NCBI RefSeq assembly: GCF_038630985.1
Contig: NZ_CP152049.1
Span: forward strand, 4,173,501 to 4,237,500
DNA from: Paenibacillus sp. FSL H8-0548
GTDB taxonomy: Bacteria; Bacillota; Bacilli; Paenibacillales; Paenibacillaceae
Length of the DNA: 64,000 nt
Direction: 5' to 3'
Under the pieces are notes generated by a model. That model worked only from the letters and a program-made list of their open reading frames with translations. It made no database searches and was not told the origin of the DNA. The translations under genes were made by a program, and so were the position numbers. Below are positions 1-8,633 of the stretch, piece after piece (position 1 is the first letter of the stretch; each line of letters opens with the position of its first letter).

Positions 1-5
1 AATGA

Positions 6-332
6 TCAATCATATTGAAATCCTTTTAACGAGGCTATAGCTGCCATTCCGCCAGTAACATTGTGGAGGCTGCTATAGCCTTGTTCTTCTAAGTATTGGC
101 ATACGGCTGCACTTCTGACGCCATGAGCGCACACGATGTATATCGGTTTAGAATCATCTATTTCACCTAAACGAGTGGGTATCGTATTCATCGGGATTAA
201 AATTGAAGCATCCATATGATAAAAATCCCATTCAAAAGCTTCTCTTACATCGATCACTTGATTTCCATCAATTTCGCCATTCTCTATATGTTCAAGCAAT
301 GCTTCCGGTGTCATTTCCTGCCAGTTATTCAT
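6..332 (-). CDS. Rhodanese-like domain protein
   Basis: Single-domain rhodanese of 108 residues. The active-site loop CAHGVR lies at residues 68-73 with the nucleophilic cysteine at C68, and the N-terminal CH2A-like stretch VIDVRE is also present. Such proteins carry persulfide sulfur and donate it to thiol acceptors in the cytoplasm. The start has a good GGGAGG ribosome site about 9 bases upstream. The gene is divergent from serA. The family is clear, but the physiological sulfur acceptor cannot be told from sequence. Confidence 0.88.
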   Translation of the reverse strand: MNNWQEMTPEALLEHIENGEIDGNQVIDVREAFEWDFYHMDASILIPMNTIPTRLGEIDDSKPIYIVCAHGVRSAAVCQYLEEQGYSSLHNVTGGMAAIASLKGFQYD

Positions 333-473
333 GAATAAATACCTCCCTTGTCGGATTTTGAAGCCTATGATGCTTGAATCATAACGAAATTTTCACAATT
401 CAGCAAGTTTGAGGATTGCTTTTGTCTATCTTCTTGCATTAAAATAGAAAAGTCTACGATCGATGATCAAACT

Positions 474-514
474 CTCGTCCCGCTGCTGAACATCGGTACC
501 GGACGAGGGTTTTT
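474..514 (+). terminator. Terminator-like hairpin in the serA leader
   Basis: CTCGTCC (474-480) pairs with GGACGAG (501-507) and is followed by a T run at 510-514. It lies between the divergent rhodanese gene and serA, 58 bases before the serA start, so no plus-strand gene precedes it. It could attenuate serA transcription. I see no T-box (no GGGTGGNACC motif) and no recognised riboswitch. A weak promoter-like pair, TTGCTT (416-421) and TAAAAT (440-445), lies just upstream. The hairpin is seen; an attenuation role is inference. Confidence 0.5.
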
Positions 515-571
515 CTGTTCATATTAAGCGAAGCTATCATGCTTCGCCCCATTTTAGGAGGCATACTTCAC

Positions 572-2164
572 ATGTTTAAAGTGTTAGTTTCCGATCCAAT
601 TAGCGATTTGGGCATTCAGCAGCTTGTTGATGCGTCAGATGTCGCAGTCGACAAAAAGCCTGGATTAAGCGAAGACGAATTAGTTGCTATTATTGGTGAG
701 TACGATGCATTGCTTGTTCGCAGCCAAACACGTGTAACACCAAGGATTATGGAAGCTGGTAAACAGCTTAAAGTCGTTGGCCGTGCTGGCGTAGGTGTCG
801 ATAATATCGACCTGGAAGCCGCTACGCAGCGTGGTATTATCGTAATTAATGCGCCCGATGGCAATACGATTACAACTTGTGAGCACACATTTGCCATGAT
901 GATGGCAGTTGCACGCCACATCCCGCAAGCGTACATGAAAACTGTAAATGGTACATGGGATCGTAAATCCTTCCTCGGAGTTGAGCTTCGCGGCAAAACA
1001 CTTGGCGTACTTGGTATGGGCCGTATCGGCAGCGAGGTTGCAAAACGCGCTAAAGCCTTCGGTATGAATATTATGGGTTATGACCCGTTCATGACAGAGG
1101 AAAGAGCAGAGAAAGCTGGCGTGAAGCTAGCTAGTGTAGATGAAATTGTTCGCAATGCAGATTTCATGACTGTGCATACGCCTCTGACTCCAGAAACTCG
1201 TCATATGATCGGCAAAGCTCAATTTGAAGTAATGAAGCCAGGCATGCGTATCGTTAACTGTGCGCGTGGTGGGATCATCGACGAAATCGCGTTAATCAAT
1301 GCCATCAATGAAGGTATCGTAGCTGGTGCCGCATTTGACGTATTTGAAGTGGAGCCTCCTGCTGAGGATCATCCTTTCTTATCACATCCGAAAGTTATCG
1401 TTACACCGCATCTTGGCGCTTCAACTGTAGAAGCACAAGAGAACGTTGCGATTGACGTTTCAGAGCAAGTGCTTCATATTCTTCGCAACGAGCCATTTAT
1501 TAATGCCGTAAATATGCCGCCGATTCCTGAGAATCTGCAAAAAATTCTTCAGCCATACTTTACACTTGGCGAGAAGCTAGGCAGCTTTATTGCTCAAGCC
1601 ACAGAAGGCGCTGTTACGGAAATCGTAGTTGGCTACTCCGGTGAGCTGGCAGAGGTTGATACCCAGCCGCTAACTCGTCATATCGTTCGCGGTGTGCTTG
1701 CGCATCATTTAGGCTCAGAGCAAGTTAATGTCGTGAACTCGCTTCATCTTGCTAAGGTTCGCGACGTAAATATTGTGGTTCAAAAATCACATGCTTCGAA
1801 AGATTTCACGAATCTCGTTACAGTCTCCCTTCGCACGAAGACTGAAGAGCATGTCGTTTCCGGTACTTTGCTGACGGGCTATGGTCCTCGTATTGTACAC
1901 ATTGATAAGTACCCTGTTGACGTTACGCCAGAGGGCAATCTTATTCTAATCTCGCACAACGATAAGCCTGGTATTATCGGACGCGTAGGAACGCTGCTTG
2001 GCAACAACGATGTTAACATCGCTACGATGCAAGTAGGACGTCAGCTTGTTGGCGGATCAGCAATCATGGTATTGCGTGTTGACAAAGCTACTCCGAAGGA
2101 TGTTCTTGTACAGTTGACGAGTATGCCTGAACTCAATACTGCCAAAGAAATTACACTTATTTAA
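572..2164 (+). CDS. serA: D-3-phosphoglycerate dehydrogenase
   Basis: SerA oxidises 3-phosphoglycerate to 3-phosphohydroxypyruvate with NAD, the first committed step of serine synthesis. The 530-residue protein has the long Bacillus-type layout: substrate and nucleotide-binding domains (Rossmann GMGRIG at 148-153), catalytic R232 (CARGG), E261 and H280 (TPHLG), an intervening ASB domain, and a C-terminal ACT domain (about 455-530) of the type that senses serine. I start at ATG 572 because a TAGGAGG site (555-561) sits before it. An in-frame ATG at 539 has no such site and adds 11 residues unlike the family. Confidence 0.96.
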   Translation: MFKVLVSDPISDLGIQQLVDASDVAVDKKPGLSEDELVAIIGEYDALLVRSQTRVTPRIMEAGKQLKVVGRAGVGVDNIDLEAATQRGIIVINAPDGNTITTCEHTFAMMMAVARHIPQAYMKTVNGTWDRKSFLGVELRGKTLGVLGMGRIGSEVAKRAKAFGMNIMGYDPFMTEERAEKAGVKLASVDEIVRNADFMTVHTPLTPETRHMIGKAQFEVMKPGMRIVNCARGGIIDEIALINAINEGIVAGAAFDVFEVEPPAEDHPFLSHPKVIVTPHLGASTVEAQENVAIDVSEQVLHILRNEPFINAVNMPPIPENLQKILQPYFTLGEKLGSFIAQATEGAVTEIVVGYSGELAEVDTQPLTRHIVRGVLAHHLGSEQVNVVNSLHLAKVRDVNIVVQKSHASKDFTNLVTVSLRTKTEEHVVSGTLLTGYGPRIVHIDKYPVDVTPEGNLILISHNDKPGIIGRVGTLLGNNDVNIATMQVGRQLVGGSAIMVLRVDKATPKDVLVQLTSMPELNTAKEITLI

Positions 2165-2174
2165 TAAATACAGC

Positions 2175-2212
2175 AAGAGCCAACTGGATTTTTCCAGTTG
2201 GCTCTTTTTATT
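2175..2212 (+). terminator. Rho-independent terminator of serA
   Basis: A perfect 13-bp stem, AAGAGCCAACTGG (2175-2187) with CCAGTTGGCTCTT (2194-2206), is followed by a T run. It begins 10 bases after the serA stop codon. Confidence 0.95.
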
Positions 2213-2311
2213 ATATAAGTTGAACTAAACATTTACGTTTTGGTCGCTGCGTGAGTAGATCATTCTGAAGAGTCGCTCTCTATTCCGACACATCCTACAC
2301 CAACATATTAG

Positions 2312-2407
2312 TTACTGACTTACACCCCAATGCTATCCCCTATCCTATCCTGCACTAGCAGATTACTGACTTCCCCTGTTCCCATCCCATCCCATCCTAT
2401 CCTGCAC
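2312..2407. repeat. Imperfect 51-bp tandem repeat in non-coding DNA
   Basis: TTACTGACTT occurs at 2312 and 2363, and TCCTATCCTGCAC ends at 2355 and 2407, giving two imperfect units offset by about 51-52 bp. CCCAT/CCTAT runs lie between. An inverted copy of TATCCTGCAC occurs at 2575-2584 (GTGCAGGATA). No reading frame with a ribosome site covers this stretch. Function unknown. Confidence 0.6.
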
Positions 2408-2445
2408 TTTTGCAGTATAGGAGCTGTTTCCTCAGCATTCTCCTA

Positions 2446-2474
2446 GCCTATGTTGTACCCCGTACAACATAGGC
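2446..2474. repeat. Perfect 13-bp hairpin with CCC loop
   Basis: GCCTATGTTGTAC (2446-2458) and GTACAACATAGGC (2462-2474) are perfect inverted copies around a three-base CCC loop. No T run follows on either strand, so it is not a standard terminator. It lies in the roughly 630-bp gene-free stretch between serA and resE (2213-2842), which otherwise holds the tandem repeat noted separately, a GCCGTCCTTTAGCGGC motif at 2677-2692 (similar to 10719-10734), and nothing else I can name. Confidence 0.7.
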
Positions 2475-2842
2475 AGCCTCATCTAACCATCTAGAGCCGA
2501 AATTCAACTATTCTAATGCATATATACAATATAGAATCATGTTGAAGAGAAGAATGAGTGAAGTTACTGCAAACGTGCAGGATAGCTTATACATAACTTT
2601 TCCTGCAGTTCATTCTTGTTCCCAATCTTCGTTTTAAACCCCGAATAATCTGTATAGCCTAGGTGAAACGGCTTTCGCCGTCCTTTAGCGGCTTCAGCGC
2701 GTTTCATTCCGGAGAAATATAGAGAAAGTATGGCGAAATGATCTACTTTACATCTAAAAAATTGCCGATCCTTTTACCATCGGCAGTCATCGACGGATTA
2801 TGCATGTTTCACGAACAACAAGAATTATCTCCTGTAATCTAC

Positions 2843-2868
2843 AAAAAAAGCGTTCCCGAAGGAACGCT
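2843..2868 (-). terminator. Terminator of the res operon
   Basis: On the minus strand AGCGTTCC (2861-2868) pairs with GGAACGCT (2849-2856) around TTCG, followed by seven T residues. It overlaps the resE stop codon and closes the resABCDE transcript. Confidence 0.92.
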
Positions 2869-4339
2869 ATGACAAGGACTGATGGGCTTCGACAGGAAGC
2901 AATATCGTAAACGTGGTACCCATGGACTTACTGCTCTCGACGGATATCCGTCCATGATGCAAATCAATGAGATTTTTGACAATCGCAAGTCCGAGACCCG
3001 TACCGCTTGAAGAACCACGTTTTCGCGCTTTATCTGCTTTGTAGAACCGTTCAAATATATAAGGAACATCCTCAGCAGGGACACCTTGTCCTTCATCTCT
3101 AACGATAAGCTGGACATACTTGCTGCCATTGACCACTTCATGCCTGCCAACAATGGTAATAGACTTTCCTGACGGCGTGTGGCGTAAAGCATTATCAAGC
3201 AGATTCGTAAGCACCTGCTCCAGACGATCCTCATCCGCTTCCTTAACCATAAGAGGATCTCGCGTAAGCTCCGCAAGCAGCTTAACCTCTCTCTCTTTCG
3301 CGTACACCTGGAATTTCCGGTGCACACGCTTCAGCACATGCCTTAAATCCACCTCTTGGAAGTTCATATCCGCATGGCCAGCTTCCATTCGAGCGATATC
3401 AAGAAAACCATTGACAAGACGGCCCATCCGAAGCGATTCGTCATAAATGACTTGCACAAGATCTTTACGTTCTTCCTCTGAGACAACGATGTCATCCAGC
3501 AGCGCCTCACTATAGCCTTGAAGCATCGAAAGCGGCGTCCTGATCTCATGCGAAATATTAGCTACAAAGTCTTTCCGCATCTTCTCAAGCTTATGCTCCT
3601 CAGTTACGTTACGAATGACCGCAACTGCTCCGCGTACAATACCATTAGACTGTAATGGAGCCATTACGACAGACCACACACTGCTCAAAACATGAATATT
3701 ATCTGTCGCATCGTGTCCTTCAAGCATTACGTTTTGAAAGATTTCTCGCAGCGGCATCGGAACTTCAGAATTTGAAGTTAAAGTATCAAAAATTTCTCCT
3801 TGCCATGCAAGCTCTACACCTGACCACTGATTGATTAATAAATGTCCGCTCGGGTTCGTAAGGATCACTTTTCCAGCTGCATCGAACGTAATAACGGAAT
3901 CACCCATACTTCGCAAAATACTTGCTAGATGATTTTTCTCATGGTTCAAATCATGGATGAGCTTATCCAGCTGTTCAGTCATATGGTTGAACGTGTCAGC
4001 AAGCTCTCCTATCTCATCACTAGACACAATATTTACCCTTGTGCTGTAATTACCTTGTGAGATGGAAACAGCCGCATCCTTAAGTTGAAGTAACGGCTGC
4101 TGTATTTTTTTGGATAGAAAAAAAGCGAAAAAGGTTGACAATAAAAATCCGATAATCGCTGTTAGTACGAACAATACCTTCACTTGATGCGAATTATCTT
4201 CTAACCAGATATCTACATACTGGAGAAGGAATACACCTACGATGAGCAATACAACTACTACAAGCAGCATAATTGTCGCCCAAAGCTTACCGACTACACT
4301 CCGCCAAAGCTTGCCGAATGAACGATGCCACAACTCCAT
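2867..4339 (-). CDS. resE: Sensor histidine kinase ResE
   Basis: Membrane histidine kinase of 490 residues that phosphorylates ResD in response to oxygen or redox state. Visible parts: two transmembrane helices (about 20-41 and 54-74), HAMP (76-128), a PAS-like domain (about 135-245), the H-box with H264 in NISHEIRTP, N-box N383, G1 DEGQG (415-419) and G2 GTGLGLA (446-452). The loop between the helices is only about 12 residues, so the large extracellular sensor domain of B. subtilis ResE (589 residues) is absent. Sensing probably relies on PAS/HAMP. It abuts resD with no gap, and its stop lies in the operon terminator. Confidence 0.9.
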   Translation of the reverse strand: MELWHRSFGKLWRSVVGKLWATIMLLVVVVLLIVGVFLLQYVDIWLEDNSHQVKVLFVLTAIIGFLLSTFFAFFLSKKIQQPLLQLKDAAVSISQGNYSTRVNIVSSDEIGELADTFNHMTEQLDKLIHDLNHEKNHLASILRSMGDSVITFDAAGKVILTNPSGHLLINQWSGVELAWQGEIFDTLTSNSEVPMPLREIFQNVMLEGHDATDNIHVLSSVWSVVMAPLQSNGIVRGAVAVIRNVTEEHKLEKMRKDFVANISHEIRTPLSMLQGYSEALLDDIVVSEEERKDLVQVIYDESLRMGRLVNGFLDIARMEAGHADMNFQEVDLRHVLKRVHRKFQVYAKEREVKLLAELTRDPLMVKEADEDRLEQVLTNLLDNALRHTPSGKSITIVGRHEVVNGSKYVQLIVRDEGQGVPAEDVPYIFERFYKADKARKRGSSSGTGLGLAIVKNLIDLHHGRISVESSKSMGTTFTILLPVEAHQSLS

Positions 4340-5056
4340 TTACTTAGGCACCTCAAGCTTATAGCCTACACCCCATACAGTCGTAATCATCGCAGCGGCA
4401 TCAGGCGACACTTTGTTCAGCTTCTCACGCAACCGCTTCACATGTGTATCTACGGTCCTCAAATCTCCAAAAAACTCGTAATTCCATACATCCTTCAGCA
4501 GTTCCTCACGTGAGAACACCTTATCCGGCGATACAGCCAAATAATGGAGCAGCTCATATTCCTTAGGCGTTAAGCTAACTTCCTGGCCACCAGCAGTAAC
4601 ACGATGTGCATCATGCTCGATGACAAGATGAGGGAAAACGATATTATTGCTCGAATTAATTTCTTTCGTCAAAAATGCTGTTGCCGAAGAACGGCGCAAA
4701 ATAGCTTTCACACGATAGATAACCTCGCGCGGGCTAAATGGCTTCACAACATAATCATCTGCACCGACCTCAAAGCCTTGAACACGATTCATCTCTTCGC
4801 CTTTGGCAGTAAGCATAATGACAGGGGTTGCCTTTACTTGACGCAGACGTGAGCAAACCTCAACGCCATCAATGCCAGGAAGCATTACATCCAGCAAAAT
4901 AAGCGCGTAATCGGTGTTAGACGCGAGTCTAAGCGCCGTTTCACCATCCTCTGCTTCGTCAATCGTATAGCCTTCCTTCTCTAGATACATCTTGAGCAGA
5001 CGACGAATACGTTCCTCATCATCTACTACCAATATTCGGCTTGAAAAATCAGACAT
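4340..5056 (-). CDS. resD: Response regulator ResD
   Basis: OmpR/PhoB-type regulator of 238 residues. The receiver domain has acidic D12-D13, phospho-acceptor D56 (LLDVMLPG), T83 and K105 (VVKPFSPRE). The C-terminal winged helix spans about 130-235 and ends with the family pattern VWGVGYKLE. In Bacillus, ResD activates respiration, cytochrome c assembly and anaerobic genes. Its resA-resB-resC / resE context supports this identity over WalR or PhoP. Confidence 0.92.
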   Translation of the reverse strand: MSDFSSRILVVDDEERIRRLLKMYLEKEGYTIDEAEDGETALRLASNTDYALILLDVMLPGIDGVEVCSRLRQVKATPVIMLTAKGEEMNRVQGFEVGADDYVVKPFSPREVIYRVKAILRRSSATAFLTKEINSSNNIVFPHLVIEHDAHRVTAGGQEVSLTPKEYELLHYLAVSPDKVFSREELLKDVWNYEFFGDLRTVDTHVKRLREKLNKVSPDAAAMITTVWGVGYKLEVPK

Positions 5057-5083
5057 TGGGCAATACTCCTCTCAAACTATATA

Positions 5084-6343
5084 CTAAACACCAGAATAGG
5101 AATGTAAGCCTGCAATTACAAGGTTAACCCCAACAAGAGTAAACAATACAATGACAAAACCGATTACAGCAAGCCAAGCCGAACGATGTCCTTGCCAGCC
5201 GCGTGATAAACGGAAATGCAAATACGCACTATAATACAGCCATGTAATTAGAGCCCATACCTCCTTGGGATCCCAGCCCCAGAAGCGGCCCCATGCGATA
5301 TTCGCCCATATCATCGCAAATATCAATGCGCCTAGAGTAAAGATTGGGAAACCAATCGCAATAGTGCGATAACTGATTTCATCCAAATCCTCTGGGTCTA
5401 CACCTTCCATATACGGGTGAATCACAGCCCCAAGAGGCTTGCGGAATACTAGACGAAACAGCCCATACAGCAAGCTGCCCGAGATAATAGACCAAACCAC
5501 CGTATTCAGCTTACGCCCGGAATTTGCGCCATTCATCCAAGATGGTGCTTCAAAAAACGCATCACTCATACCAATGAAACTGTCCACTTTAACCGTCTCA
5601 CTATTAAACGGCTTAACAATAGGAGGAAGCGTGTAATAAGCAGTCTCCGAAGTCGTTGATTCGATTCCCTTAGCATCAATCACAGATTTATGCTGAATAA
5701 ATTCTGCCTCGTAGCCCGCTCCTCTGAACGCGAATACTGCAATGATAAAACCAACGATTAAGAGCATGGAATACAAAGAGAATTCCACCCAAAACTGTTG
5801 TCTCTTTGCTTCCTTTGTTTTACCTTTAAAATCGATCACACGCAGCAGATACATCAATCCTGCAGCAAAGCCGACTGCAAAAAACGCTTCGCCAAGTGCC
5901 GCTGTCGTTACATGCACCTTAAGCCAGTAGTTGTTAAGGGCCGGTATTAAAGGCTGTACCTCTTGTGGAAAAACTGATGCGTAGGCCACAATAATAACCG
6001 TTAACGGCAAGGTGAACATGCCCAGCAGCGGTTTTCTATAAATGGCGAAAACAATTGTGAAAGCAATCATGATTGCCATTCCTAGAAATGTCATAAACTC
6101 ATACATATTACTTGTCGGTATTTGTCCGCTGCCTGCCCAGCGTGTAAAGAAGAAAGTCAAATGTGCCGCCAACCCTAGACTGGACGTTATGAATGCTACT
6201 CTACCCCAGCGTTTCTCATGCTTCTCGGGGTCTCGGTTGCTCCATTTCTTACCCGCAATGGCAAGCACATAAAACATAAATGCAAAACAATAAAGAAAAA
6301 ATGCGAATATAAATGCATCGCTGCTAAACTCGACTAATTTCAC
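5084..6343 (-). CDS. resC: Cytochrome c biogenesis protein CcsA/ResC
   Basis: Polytopic membrane protein of 419 residues. It carries the tryptophan-rich haem-handling motif WGRFWGWDPKE at 351-361, followed by conserved histidines (YLHFR, GHRSAW). With ResB it forms the System II haem export and ligation complex that attaches haem to apocytochrome c outside the membrane. A GTG start with a GGAGGG site overlaps the resB end by 4 bases, indicating translational coupling. Confidence 0.92.
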   Translation of the reverse strand: MKLVEFSSDAFIFAFFLYCFAFMFYVLAIAGKKWSNRDPEKHEKRWGRVAFITSSLGLAAHLTFFFTRWAGSGQIPTSNMYEFMTFLGMAIMIAFTIVFAIYRKPLLGMFTLPLTVIIVAYASVFPQEVQPLIPALNNYWLKVHVTTAALGEAFFAVGFAAGLMYLLRVIDFKGKTKEAKRQQFWVEFSLYSMLLIVGFIIAVFAFRGAGYEAEFIQHKSVIDAKGIESTTSETAYYTLPPIVKPFNSETVKVDSFIGMSDAFFEAPSWMNGANSGRKLNTVVWSIISGSLLYGLFRLVFRKPLGAVIHPYMEGVDPEDLDEISYRTIAIGFPIFTLGALIFAMIWANIAWGRFWGWDPKEVWALITWLYYSAYLHFRLSRGWQGHRSAWLAVIGFVIVLFTLVGVNLVIAGLHSYSGV

Positions 6344-8004
6344 GCGTTGTTCCCTCCGTTATCAAGCGCTTTCGGATCTACGGTTATCCCTATTTTTTGA
6401 AGCGCCCATGCAACATCTGAACGCATACCGTACCAGTTTTTATTCGTATGAGCACCTAATGAAAGGTTACCATCATCAACTCGCAGCCATATCCGACGAT
6501 GCTGCCAATAGGACCCCATCAACAGACCGACCATAGAGAAGAATGCGCCAATCCAAACATAAGGCAGCGCCTTGTCGATGCGGACATTCAAATACGTAGA
6601 TGCTTCAGAGAAATCTACATTTTCCATCCCGTCGACTCGAATTTCAATCTTATCCGCAATTTTATGATTAATAACATCCTGCGAAAATTTCACCTTATCC
6701 TTTTGCATTGGAAAATACATGTATGGCTCCCCTTCCGGATCTAAACCCGGACCTTTAACCGTAAAGACAAATGCAGGAGCAATCGGATCACGTGACAGCG
6801 TCGTAGGCTCGCCGTTGTCCCCTATCGAGAATTCCATGTAATTCGCGTACAAATCAAGCGTGTAGGGCCCAAGCTTGTGCTGAAGAGCAGAATCCTTCAT
6901 CGGAAGATCGAACGGCCCGTATTTCTCACCTGTTTCTTTATTAACGAGAATAGGGTGAACTGCGTTCAAACGAGGCGTCATATCAAAGTCAAATTGATAC
7001 AGCTTTAAGCCCTTGTAATTTAGCGGTTCGTTGACGATGATGTTATGCCGCTTCACTTCCTGGAGCTCAGGCTTCTGCGTTTGATCATTGCAATTGCTTA
7101 CGCACTCATACAATATGGCTTTCGTCTCGAAGAGCTTTGCACGAGCCGTCCCTTTCAGCTTGTCTGGCAGCTCATCATCGTTATAAAACTCAACAGTAAA
7201 CTTTTCGTTTTTCACAAAATAATTTGTATTCGCAATTTGTACGGTATCACCATCGGCTATCGTTATGTAGCTATCCATTTGCCAGCTTGGTATGCTTCTA
7301 GCCAGTATCGCTAGCAAAAACAATATGAGACCTATATGGTTAATATAAGGTCCCCAACGGCTAAAACGATTTTTCTCAGCTAGCAGTGAAGAACCGTCCT
7401 GATGAATCCGATAGCCCTTCCGTTTCAGCTGTGCTCCAAAATCAGATACCCATTTTTCTTCATCGCTTTCGAGTTGATGCTTGAACACTGTCTTTTGCCG
7501 ATGAATAAACTTTAGATGCTTGCGAATTTGCTGCTTGCTAAGCGCCCGATATAACGGTAAAACTCTATCTAGGCTGCAAATAACTAGCGAAGTCCCGATC
7601 ATAACCAGCAAGCCGATGAACCACCAGGTTTCGTATGTATGGGATAAACCTGTCAAATAGTATAGTTTACCAAGAAAACCATACGTTTCTTCATAATAAA
7701 CTGAAGCATCAAAGTTGTTGATAAATGTGTTTTCCTGCGGATAAATTGTACCGAGCATTGCCGTTAAAAAAGTAAGAACGATTAAATAAATCGCAATCTT
7801 AACGGACGAAAAAAAATTCCAAATTTTATCGATATAGCTTGGATTGCTCTTTTGTGATCGACGGGCTACCCCATCGTATCGCATCTCTAGAGGCAAATCT
7901 GATATATCATCGTTTTCGAGCGGCTTTCCACAGCTCTCGCAAAGCACGGTGCCGACTGAGTTTTGATGACCGCACTCGCATTTTGTATTTTCTACCACTA
8001 ACAC
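6340..8004 (-). CDS. resB: Cytochrome c biogenesis protein ResB
   Basis: ResB family member of 554 residues, partner of ResC in System II cytochrome c maturation. It begins with a small zinc-ribbon-like motif (C9, C11, C22, C25), as in Bacillus ResB. Hydrophobic helices follow near 73-93, 127-147 and 220-237, then a large extracytoplasmic domain and a last helix near 470-490. A GTG start with an AGGAGG site 7-8 bases upstream is chosen. It lies directly downstream of resA. Confidence 0.93.
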   Translation of the reverse strand: MLVVENTKCECGHQNSVGTVLCESCGKPLENDDISDLPLEMRYDGVARRSQKSNPSYIDKIWNFFSSVKIAIYLIVLTFLTAMLGTIYPQENTFINNFDASVYYEETYGFLGKLYYLTGLSHTYETWWFIGLLVMIGTSLVICSLDRVLPLYRALSKQQIRKHLKFIHRQKTVFKHQLESDEEKWVSDFGAQLKRKGYRIHQDGSSLLAEKNRFSRWGPYINHIGLILFLLAILARSIPSWQMDSYITIADGDTVQIANTNYFVKNEKFTVEFYNDDELPDKLKGTARAKLFETKAILYECVSNCNDQTQKPELQEVKRHNIIVNEPLNYKGLKLYQFDFDMTPRLNAVHPILVNKETGEKYGPFDLPMKDSALQHKLGPYTLDLYANYMEFSIGDNGEPTTLSRDPIAPAFVFTVKGPGLDPEGEPYMYFPMQKDKVKFSQDVINHKIADKIEIRVDGMENVDFSEASTYLNVRIDKALPYVWIGAFFSMVGLLMGSYWQHRRIWLRVDDGNLSLGAHTNKNWYGMRSDVAWALQKIGITVDPKALDNGGNNA

Positions 8005-8015
8005 AGTAAAACCTC

Positions 8016-8546
8016 CTACAGCTGAAGCAGCCGCTCAATCCGTTCATCAATTTCTAACTCTGTCATACCGCCTACCTTAATTTCCATAATGGAACCATCC
8101 GGCTTAATGAAAAAGGTGGTTGGATACGACTTTAGCCCATAGCTGCGTTCCGTTTTACGATTAACATCACGCAAAATAGGATAATTCAATTCAAAGCGAC
8201 GCACAAAATTGTTCACGGTTAACGTATCCTCGCTTAAGTTAATCGCAAGAATGACGAGGCCTTGATCCTTCCATTTGGCATACTGTCGTTCGAATTCCGG
8301 CATTTCCTTTACACAAGGAGGACAAAATGTGCCCCAAAAGTTGACTACAACAGCGTTGCCTTCATAATCAGACAACTTTTGTGTATTTCCCTTTAAATCA
8401 ACAAGCGCAAATTCCGGCGGCTTGCTGCCTTCCTTGAGCGGACCTTTATCATCAGCGGCAAATAAGGTGGTACCGATTGCATAGCCACCAATAATCAAGA
8501 CGGCAATCAAAATAACAATCTGTACCGTCCTGCGCGATTTCCCCAT
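8016..8546 (-). CDS. resA: Thiol-disulfide oxidoreductase ResA
   Basis: Membrane-anchored thioredoxin-like protein of 176 residues. One N-terminal helix (about 5-27) precedes a TlpA/ResA domain with the CxxC active site C75-P-P-C78 (FWGTFCPPC) and the cis-proline region SYPTTFF. It reduces the haem-binding cysteines of apocytochrome c before ligation by ResBC. I chose ATG 8546 because a GGTGGTG-like site precedes it. A GTG at 8561 would add five residues but has a poorer site. Confidence 0.9.
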   Translation of the reverse strand: MGKSRRTVQIVILIAVLIIGGYAIGTTLFAADDKGPLKEGSKPPEFALVDLKGNTQKLSDYEGNAVVVNFWGTFCPPCVKEMPEFERQYAKWKDQGLVILAINLSEDTLTVNNFVRRFELNYPILRDVNRKTERSYGLKSYPTTFFIKPDGSIMEIKVGGMTELEIDERIERLLQL

Positions 8547-8593
8547 AATAAAATTCACCACCAGCTTCTTTCTACGTTGCTCCGAATACTACC

Positions 8594-8599
8594 ATTATA
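8594..8599 (-). promoter_or_regulatory. Candidate -10 box of the res operon
   Basis: A perfect TATAAT reads on the minus strand about 48 bases before the resA start and just after the rluB-side hairpin. No good -35 hexamer stands at 16-18 bases, as would fit an activator-dependent promoter (ResD is known to control resA in Bacillus). Only the -10 is seen; the rest is inference. Confidence 0.4.
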
Positions 8600-8602
8600 A
8601 CG

Positions 8603-8633
8603 AAAAGTCGACGGCAATAACTGCCGCCGTCGA
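8603..8633 (-). terminator. Hairpin terminator after rluB
   Basis: On the minus strand TCGACGGC (8626-8633) pairs with GCCGTCGA (8608-8615), followed by CTTTTCG. It overlaps the end of the spore and rluB transcript and precedes the res promoter region. The T run is short, so termination may be partial. Confidence 0.65.

Noticed and set aside
333..571. T-box or other amino-acid riboswitch before serA
   Set aside because: No T-box core motif or specifier-loop layout could be found; only a hairpin remains.
616..996. Minus-strand frames within serA
   Set aside because: They are shadows of the strongly conserved serA gene; no ribosome sites.
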